A stretch of DNA of 64,000 nucleotides from Calonectria ilicicola (Eukaryota > Ascomycota > Sordariomycetes > Hypocreales > Nectriaceae), in NCBI GenBank assembly GCA_020809705.1, contig CP085831.1:5332001-5396000 (forward strand), in the 5' to 3' direction. Under the pieces are notes generated by a model. That model searched no databases, had not been told where the DNA came from, and was given only the letters and a program-made list of their open reading frames with translations. The position numbers were made by a program, and so were the translations under genes. This document shows, one piece after another, positions 58,457 to 64,000 of this stretch (within the stretch, counting starts at the first letter, position 1; every line of letters begins with the position of its first letter).

Positions 58457-59962
58457 AGGCTCGTGCAGCCTTTGGTATCCCGGAGTACTGGACGATGAAT
58501 GCCATCACTAACTCAGAAATTGACAGGCTGATGGGGCATTTATTACTGGACTGGACATCTAGGAAAAAAGCGCAGTGCATTTCTTTGGGTGTCAACGGCA
58601 TTCTTAGTGCGAGATATAAATCAATTAGAGAGGGGTATTAGAGACACTTGAGAGGGCAAGCCACAGAATACCGTTCAAAGTAACATGAAATAAAAGAATT
58701 TGTCAGTTATTTTTATCAAAACACTAAAAGAACCACCAGATTATGTGCAAAGAGGGGTAAAAAAAATCAGCGCCTACAAAGTGCAGCATTTTCTACTTTA
58801 CTGGGCTGGGTGGGTGAGAAACACGTAATGGTCTATTTTTAAACAACCAGCAGCAGATATGCAGCAGCTACAAGTTCTTTTCCAAATAGGAAATTCTCTC
58901 TGTAAGCCCGCATATGTTAACATATTCAAGGCGTCCCATCCACGTGGATAGCCTTATCTGTTGCTGCATCTGGACTGCTTACCATATTTCCCTAGACGAA
59001 CTAAAATATTAGCACAGTGGACCCATACCAATTTTCCTCTAGAATAACGGGTCTCGCAGCTTATTCCCCCAAATCTCGGGGATCTACGGTTGAGTAGGGT
59101 TTTTGTGTTCTGAGCCGCCGGCGGGAAAATTGGGGTTACTTTGGGGTCAAATGCAGCTAGGCAACGGCTGAACTGGAGCTAGATAACCACTGCAACGATA
59201 GGAGAAAGAGCGAAGTACGATAATTCATCACATGTAAGCCTGAATGGCAAAGCCATAGCCAAACTTGGCAGCCGAATGATCTGCACTTTTATTGATGTAA
59301 TAAAATTCTACTGATGTGATTGGTGACATCAACATTAAATGAAGTCAGATGCCGGCAGATGGGGGCTAGATGTTGGGGGCGGGGAGGCAAAAGGATAGGA
59401 AAACTTGGGTAGGATCTGCATTTTACCTTCATTCGCCAAGTTTGAATGCGAGCCAAGAATCACTTCCTTCGGGAAAAAAGTTTGAACTCCGGAAGGTTTC
59501 GAATGTGAAAAACCGAGTTTACTCAATATTTTGAGTGGGGTCTCACCGTGGTGTACTGGAATCATTCTCGGCAATCAGTAAAGACTTGTCATCCCGTGTT
59601 CATACGAACCGTATGACTGGCTTCTTTTTTTTTTTTTTTGTTGCTCATTTTGGCCCCCACATTGATCATTTGCAACGCTCAGCGACATTGGAAGTTGTTT
59701 TCTCTTTATCTGTAATGCAGTTTACTTGTGGCGACGAGCATTTCCCAGTCCCAAATACCCTGTTCAGCGCCAACACCGAACGGTTTTTGGCCACCTTTAC
59801 AGCTGCTGTTCTAATGAGCTGGGGTGTGTAATGGACAGAACGTCTCTTTTCTTAAGCCAAGCTCAGCCTAATGTAAGAAGTGTATTGCGAGTATATATCT
59901 TGTAAATCTGAATTTATTTGGACGTAATATCTAAAGGTCTATGGTATTATTGCATCGATGAC
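58457..59962. other. intergenic, 1.5 kb
   Basis: Frames at 59335-59574 and 59535-59831 have no domain. A T tract of about 14 lies near 59626-59639. The first part holds the lectin-like promoter. Confidence 0.45.
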
Positions 59963-61880
59963 TCAGTTATTAATCACATCGAATCCATCCATATCATCAA
60001 GGGCCTTTCTAATTTCCTCAGCATAAAGCGGGATTCCGCCTGAAAAGCACACTGGTTCATACACCTTGCCTGGGATGCTGCCACCCATGTAAGTCGACCT
60101 GGTAGTAGGGAACAACAACCCATTATTGAGATCGATGACACGCTGCTTCCATGCCTTGGATGCTTCGGCCTTGGGGTTAATGTACTTTATGCTGTTCATC
60201 TCCATCTTTCCAATGCAGTCAGCAATCCAGCGTCCCTGCAGCTCGACTGTGGTTGGACCATTGCTGAGGAGAGTGGGACCGTGTACTCCGTAGATGTGGA
60301 ACATGTTGGGGTAGCCGCTGACTGTGGTGCCCAGATATGTGTTGGCACCAGGTACCCACTCTTCCTGCAGCTTTGTGTTGTTGATGCTCTCAAGGCCAAG
60401 CTGGGTCATGACTATGTAAAAGTTAGCATATTAGGCGCGAAATAATCAGCTCATGTCGGGAATTTACCTCCAGTTACAACATCCTAGTCGAGTTAGCAGT
60501 GGTCCACATCAAGCAAGGCGGAAGAGCAAACTTACAAATCCTGTTGCCACAGCGATAACATCAAACTCATGATGAGTTCCGTCTTCGAGCGTAATTCCTG
60601 TTTCGGTGAAGCTCTTGATGCCGTTCTTGCTGACATCTACGACATCGACCGAAGGTCGGTTAAACTGTTCGTAATAGTCGTACTCCAGGCACGGTCGCTT
60701 GATGCCAAAGTAGTGGGGCATGTCTAGGGGAGCCAAGAGATCACGCTTCCTTGGGTCACCGATGCGGTCGCGTGTCTTCTTGGCCCAAAAGTTGTACGCC
60801 TCCTTGTTGGCCTCTGGGCTGATCAGGGTATCCTTGTAGACACCGACCCAGTATCGGAAGCCGCCTTCGGCCCAAACGCTTTCATAAAAAGCCTCTCGCT
60901 CCTCAGGTGTATCATCAAAAGTATTCTTCTCGTACCAGCCGTAGTGGAATCCAGCAAAGTTCTTCTCGCGGAGTTTGAAGAGCTCCGGATAGAACTTCTT
61001 GCCCCTGTCTTGCTCCTCAATGGACAGCTGCTTTCTGCGCATGGGCACCGCAAGGTTAGGTGTACGCTGGAAGACCTTGACTTCGCCTGCCTCGGGACCC
61101 CAGGCTTGGACGATTTGAACTCCGGATGCACCGGTACCAATGACGGCACAGCGCTTCTTCTTAACGTCGATCTTTTCGTCAGGCCAGAATGAGGAGTGGT
61201 GGATGACACCCTTGAACTTTTCCATGCCAGGCCAATCAGGGATATATCGGCGGGCAGCCTAATGCGAGTTAGTAAAAGCTGTCATCTTAGGGTAGAGGTC
61301 GGTACTAACAAAGCCTGTTCCAAGGACAAGATACTTAGCCTTGGTGATGCGACCGTCCTCTGTTTTAATGTTCCATTTGCCGGTGTTGGTGTCAAAGTTT
61401 GCCCCTACAACAACGGTGTTGAAGGCGCAATCCTTCTTAATACCAACGACCTTATCCACATGGTCAAAGTACTCGCGCAGCTCCTTGTAGGTGGGGTAGT
61501 TGCTTGACCAATGCCAGGTTTTCCATACTTCAGGCCAGGAGAATTCATACTCGGGGACTTCGGAGTCCACACCAGCTCCTGGGTAGCAGTTCCATCGCCA
61601 GGTGCCGCCGGTATCGTTTCCGGCTTCGAAGATGACCGACTTGAAGCCACGGTCTCTCAGAGTTTTGAGCATGAAAATGCCGGCTAGATAATTTGCTGGT
61701 TAGGTGCTGCTGCTATGGGCGAGGAAGGTGTAGGGATGTAAACGTACCGAAGCCGGCACCGACAATCAAGGCATCAACCTCGAGGTTATCAGCGTATGGC
61801 CCAGTCTTATCAGTGCGGGCAAAGGAATAGTCGGTAAGTTCTGTGTTGAACTTTTTCTGCATCGGAATTGGTTCACCCAT
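59963..61880 (-). CDS. Baeyer-Villiger monooxygenase (FAD- and NADPH-dependent)
   Basis: Five exons, 61880-61748, 61683-61310, 61258-60536, 60483-60468 (16 nt) and 60411-59963, give 564 residues, the normal length. The FAD motif VGAGFAGIF is completed across the first intron. The BVMO fingerprint FKGVIHHSSFWP (FxGxxxHxxxWP) lies near residue 175. The NADPH motif is GTGASGVQIVQAW. ATGF at the end of exon 3 is followed by the micro-exon DVVTG and then VMTQLGL, the conserved block of this family. The enzyme inserts oxygen next to a ketone carbonyl to make an ester or lactone. Cyclohexanone-type and side-chain ketones are usual substrates; the true one is unknown. Its upstream DNA carries many TGCGG sites. 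Confidence 0.95.
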
Positions 61881-61992
61881 CTTGGAATGTGAGAGTGATT
61901 GCTTTGGCAGTAAAGGTGTTAGTGGTGAGATTGAAGTGTTGGATGCTTGAGAGAATCGAGAGGATTTTTCTCAGAGCGTTACATCCTGTCGG

Positions 61993-62000
61993 TATTTATA
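61993..62000 (-). promoter_or_regulatory. TATA box of the monooxygenase gene
   Basis: TATAAATA on the minus strand, 113 bp upstream of the ATG at 61880 and just downstream of the TGCGG cluster. Confidence 0.55.
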
Positions 62001-62042
62001 GACGATTCCTTGTCGGCACATGTCACTTGCATAAAGGCAAGC

Positions 62043-62305
62043 TGCGGATACGATGCACGCGATCCCACTTGGCGTTTCAATACACTGCGGGGGATGCTCA
62101 ATCTATCGATCTGCATCCGCACTGTGGGTAAGAGGCGACCAATGGAAGCTGATGCTTGAGGTATGTGCGGGCACTTCACATAGGCCTATCCTACATCCGC
62201 AATACTATGCATTCGAATCCACAGTCTGCGCTTCCGCATGATCATCTCCTTCTACTTTGGATCTCGCTTGCGGATGCGGGTCCGCATTGGAAAACGTCTT
62301 CCGCA
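62043..62305. promoter_or_regulatory. cluster of ten TGCGG/CCGCA half-sites
   Basis: TGCGG occurs at 62043, 62096, 62166, 62269 and 62275, and CCGCA at 62117, 62197, 62234, 62282 and 62301 (first base given). Two of them form a direct repeat (TGCGGATGCGG) and two an inverted repeat with a 2-base gap (TGCGGGTCCGCA). About 0.5 copies would be expected by chance. The 5-mer is the published core of AlcR-type Zn2Cys6 binding. The cluster lies 163-425 bp upstream of the monooxygenase ATG. Confidence 0.6.
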
Positions 62306-64000
62306 ACTCTGTTGAAGAGGCTCCGCGTAGTCGACTTTTTTTTTAGGACTAGTAGAGCGGAAAGTCTAAATTTTTAGTATTTAATAAGACGCAATCAGAT
62401 ATATGCGTAGAAAAGCACCACGAAACCATCCCCGCATTTTTGAAACGTGGGAGAAACACGCCATCCGTAGTAGTCGTTGTTTTCAGCCTCGGCTGTTTTC
62501 ACACAATTTTTTTCAGGTATAATTTTAACACAGAATCTTGTTGAAATGTCCCTTCAGCGGATACACCGGCAATTATCGAACGAAATCTTTCTGGAGTGCT
62601 GCTAAGAAAAAGTCAGTCGCTCCCTCGCCCTCGACATTGAAATATTAAAAATTACCTTTTTTTCTCTTATTTTTACATGTTATAGCCAAATATGTTAGAA
62701 TTCACACTAGAAGAAGTCCGACAATTGTTTTTTTTCGAGGGACCATGATTGATACCATTTCACATGATGAATATCACTAGACGCATCCCAGGGTAGGCGT
62801 AGACTATATCCCGCGACGAACGGGGCAGATGGATCTCTCCAAATGGGCTAATACACGCTGACAACTACATCGTTATATTTGAGCAGCAGAACGTTGAGAA
62901 TGAGACGACAAGTACGTCCGCTCCATTGACAAAAACATGCAGACTAAAGTTTTGTCTTGAGGTATTTGTTGCTACGTCTGCCGAGCTGGACTTTGTTGGC
63001 TTGAATCTCTCGATTGATGTATTGAGCCGCGGGTTCGGTTTGGGAAAGGGCGTCACTCTTGTAGATATGCATTGTTGGATGCTAGTCATCTTGGCTGCTG
63101 TGCGTGCACGGTGTGTGTGTGTCACAGTCCTAACTGTGTCACATATATACTCTAGCTGGTTGTGATGTTGTTGACATCACAACTCATATCCTTTTGGTGT
63201 AGTGGCTAGGGTCTACTCCGTTACAGTGTGTGTTTGAGAGGTTTGTTTAGCAAAGCCGTCTTTTTATTCTACGTGATTTCCATTCATCAAGGTTTCATCG
63301 TGCATTGCCTCTCGACTTCAAAGTTGGTGCAAGGGCGGTCGTACCAAGGGATTTGAAAGTCTATCTCAAGACCCACCCTCCGGTCCCGTGACCTTGTTGG
63401 GCTCTTCCATTCCTTAGAGGAAAAAAATAAATGTATGAATTTCACATTGAAGAAGGGGTGGCTGTCTACGAGTATATGATAATGTGAGATTGGTCCGTGC
63501 AATGCTGATGGATTGCAGTTTGATCTAATTTACTCACCTTGGCTGTATCTGAACTTTTATTGTGGTAGACCTTTTGAAGCCAACATGTAACCTCTTTACC
63601 ATTCGACTCCAGATGTCAACTTCCTTCTTGCTATAATCGTTCTCGCTGGCGCTATTCCCTCGTTATGAGAATTATACTTATGGTCAAATTCAGGTTTGTC
63701 CATTTTCCATCAGCAGTTTGAACGCACACACGCCAAAGCTTATGCAAAGGAAACGGCCGGCTCAGTTCAAAGGTAGCCAATTTTTTTTAAAACAAGGTCT
63801 TATCATTGGATGCCCTTTTTTGGCAAAGGTCGATAGTAATTTGCCAGGGTTAGTCCTTGGGGTATAGGTTAGCTCAGTTTGGCTTTGGAGACGACAGAAT
63901 TTGGTACGCTTTATGCACTGGAAAAAATTATCCTTCGCGAAGAGAATTATTCTCTGCTCCATTAATAAATAATTTTGCCCAATACTAGCATGCTGGTTTC
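62306..64000. other. intergenic to window end, 1.7 kb
   Basis: No gene supported. Minus-strand frames at 62865-63125 and 63287-63502 lack domains. A tRNA-like 5' half lies near 63190-63225 without a matching T arm. Confidence 0.4.

Overview
The window is genomic DNA of a filamentous ascomycete (Pezizomycotina). Genes carry many short introns of about 45-90 nt with GTRNGT donors and CTAAC/CTGAC branch points. Families typical of these fungi are present: Zn2Cys6 and fungal bZIP regulators, a SAT4-type membrane protein, a PRISE reductase, an NACHT-ankyrin protein and DUF6590. Two AT-rich islands with inverted ends look mutated by repeat-induced point mutation (RIP). I cannot name the genus from sequence alone. 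Exon boundaries were placed by eye from splice signals, protein-family alignment and reading-frame closure. Nearly all joined models are exact multiples of three.

Region 1 (1-24.4 kb) is an accessory, secondary-metabolism-like stretch. It holds a bZIP regulator cut by the window edge, a zinc alcohol dehydrogenase divergent from a short-chain dehydrogenase, a UbiA prenyltransferase, a 2.6-kb RIP-ruined TIR transposon, a PRISE-type reductase, a secreted protein with duplicated Cys-rich domains, a haloacid-dehalogenase-like hydrolase, a membrane protein with three six-cysteine modules, a pyridoxal-reductase-like aldo-keto reductase, a small zinc-finger protein and a SAT4-type 7TM protein. The UbiA, ADH, SDR and PRISE set resembles the tailoring part of a meroterpenoid pathway, but no polyketide synthase or terpene cyclase is seen here.

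Region 2 (24.4-29.1 kb) is a gene desert with decayed coding fragments. Region 3 (29.1-37.7 kb) carries a second bZIP regulator, a VOC/glyoxalase-fold protein, an eight-exon Zn2Cys6 regulator divergent from a Gfo/Idh/MocA oxidoreductase (with a CGG-N10-CCG palindrome between them), and an alkylmercury-lyase-like protein.

Region 4 (38.9-52.1 kb) looks like a self/non-self recognition block: a NACHT-ankyrin STAND protein with a short Gly/Asn-rich N-terminus, an MFS transporter, a nucleoside-phosphorylase-DUF6590-C2H2 fusion, and an ankyrin protein with a separate helical N-terminal domain.

Region 5 (52.1-64 kb) is sparse. It has a second, smaller RIP-degraded TIR element, a type II membrane protein with a lectin-like extracellular domain, and a Baeyer-Villiger monooxygenase whose upstream DNA carries ten TGCGG/CCGCA half-sites within 263 bp. 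No rRNA genes, complete tRNA genes or CRISPR arrays were seen.
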